Program-made: the position numbers and the translations under genes | In this document: in pieces, positions 20,871 through 20,959 of the stretch | How the letters are laid out: each line of letters begins with the position of its first letter | How positions within the stretch are numbered: the first letter of the stretch is position 1 | Notes under the pieces: generated by a model | Databases searched by the model: none | What the model was told of the DNA's origin: nothing | Seen by the model: the letters and a program-made list of their open reading frames with translations, nothing else | DNA from: an uncultured Faecalibacterium sp. | GTDB lineage: Bacteria; Bacillota; Clostridia; Oscillospirales; Ruminococcaceae | Reading direction: 5' to 3' | Assembly: GCA_934547065.1 (NCBI GenBank) | Contig: CAKTEF010000023.1 | Location: 1-20,959, forward strand | DNA length: 20,959 bases

Positions 20871-20959
20871 GCTGTCAGCCGAAAGGCTGAGGCGCACAGG
20901 ACCTTGAAAATTGAACAATATCGAAAAACTTGTAAGGAACCTTTATGTGTTTGGAAAAA
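20871..20959 (+). other. Leader of an rRNA operon (16S gene would lie beyond the window)
   Basis: After P2 comes the hairpin CAGCCGAAAGGCTG (20877-20890). Next is GACCTTGAAAATTGAACAAT at about 20900-20919, similar to the boxA-containing leaders before 16S genes of Firmicutes. No 16S sequence is seen before the window ends. The region 20682-20835 between the promoters has no ORF or RNA gene that I recognise. Confidence 0.6.

Overview
The window looks like a chromosomal segment from a moderately GC-rich Gram-positive anaerobe of the class Clostridia. Oscillospiraceae, and Faecalibacterium in particular, is my best guess. This rests on GC-rich codon use, consensus sigma-A promoters with extended TG -10 boxes, strong GGAGG ribosome sites, a T-box leader on pheST, a flavodiiron protein, and many short GC-rich extragenic repeats. 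No database was consulted, so the genus is inference.

Layout. 1-314 has no gene, only repeats. A family 4 uracil-DNA glycosylase (minus) and pta (plus) diverge from overlapping promoters near 966-1020. After the pta terminator comes a repeat cluster holding a perfect 62-bp palindrome (2432-2493). The SRP RNA follows, then dnaX, ybaB and recR, a common order in Firmicutes (DNA polymerase III clamp loader plus recombination mediators). tmRNA (ssrA) and smpB lie on the minus strand as a trans-translation pair, followed by a GNAT acetyltransferase (minus). A plus-strand operon then encodes two tandem exported alpha/beta hydrolase paralogues, a transglutaminase-fold protein and rmuC. Next are a 250-bp block of four alternating inverted repeats, a flavodiiron protein gene, and a compact module with a 21-codon ORF and a facing consensus promoter. 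An MFS transporter (minus) has a structured leader containing a 14-codon ORF. The window ends with a Phe T-box, pheS and pheT, and a tandem-promoter region that looks like the start of an rRNA operon; its 16S gene would begin just outside.

Best candidate for something undescribed: 14652-14944. A promoter drives a short RNA with a 5'-terminal hairpin, a second hairpin that buries a near-perfect Shine-Dalgarno, a 21-codon ORF and a terminator. A fully consensus promoter (TTGACA-17-TATAAT) on the other strand fires into the same terminator. This is the architecture of a type I toxin-antitoxin locus of the Fst/par or TxpA/RatA kind, with a peptide I do not recognise. Second-rank items are the minus-strand leader RNA at 16415-16622, the 95-bp inverted duplication of the tmRNA 3' end, the long-range closing stem of the SRP RNA precursor, the two paired palindromic elements after rmuC, and the glycosylase gene whose last codons come from a repeat element.

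Starts were set by ribosome-binding sites. Several genes have in-frame upstream ATGs that were rejected (glycosylase, dnaX, GNAT, both hydrolases, MFS, pheS).
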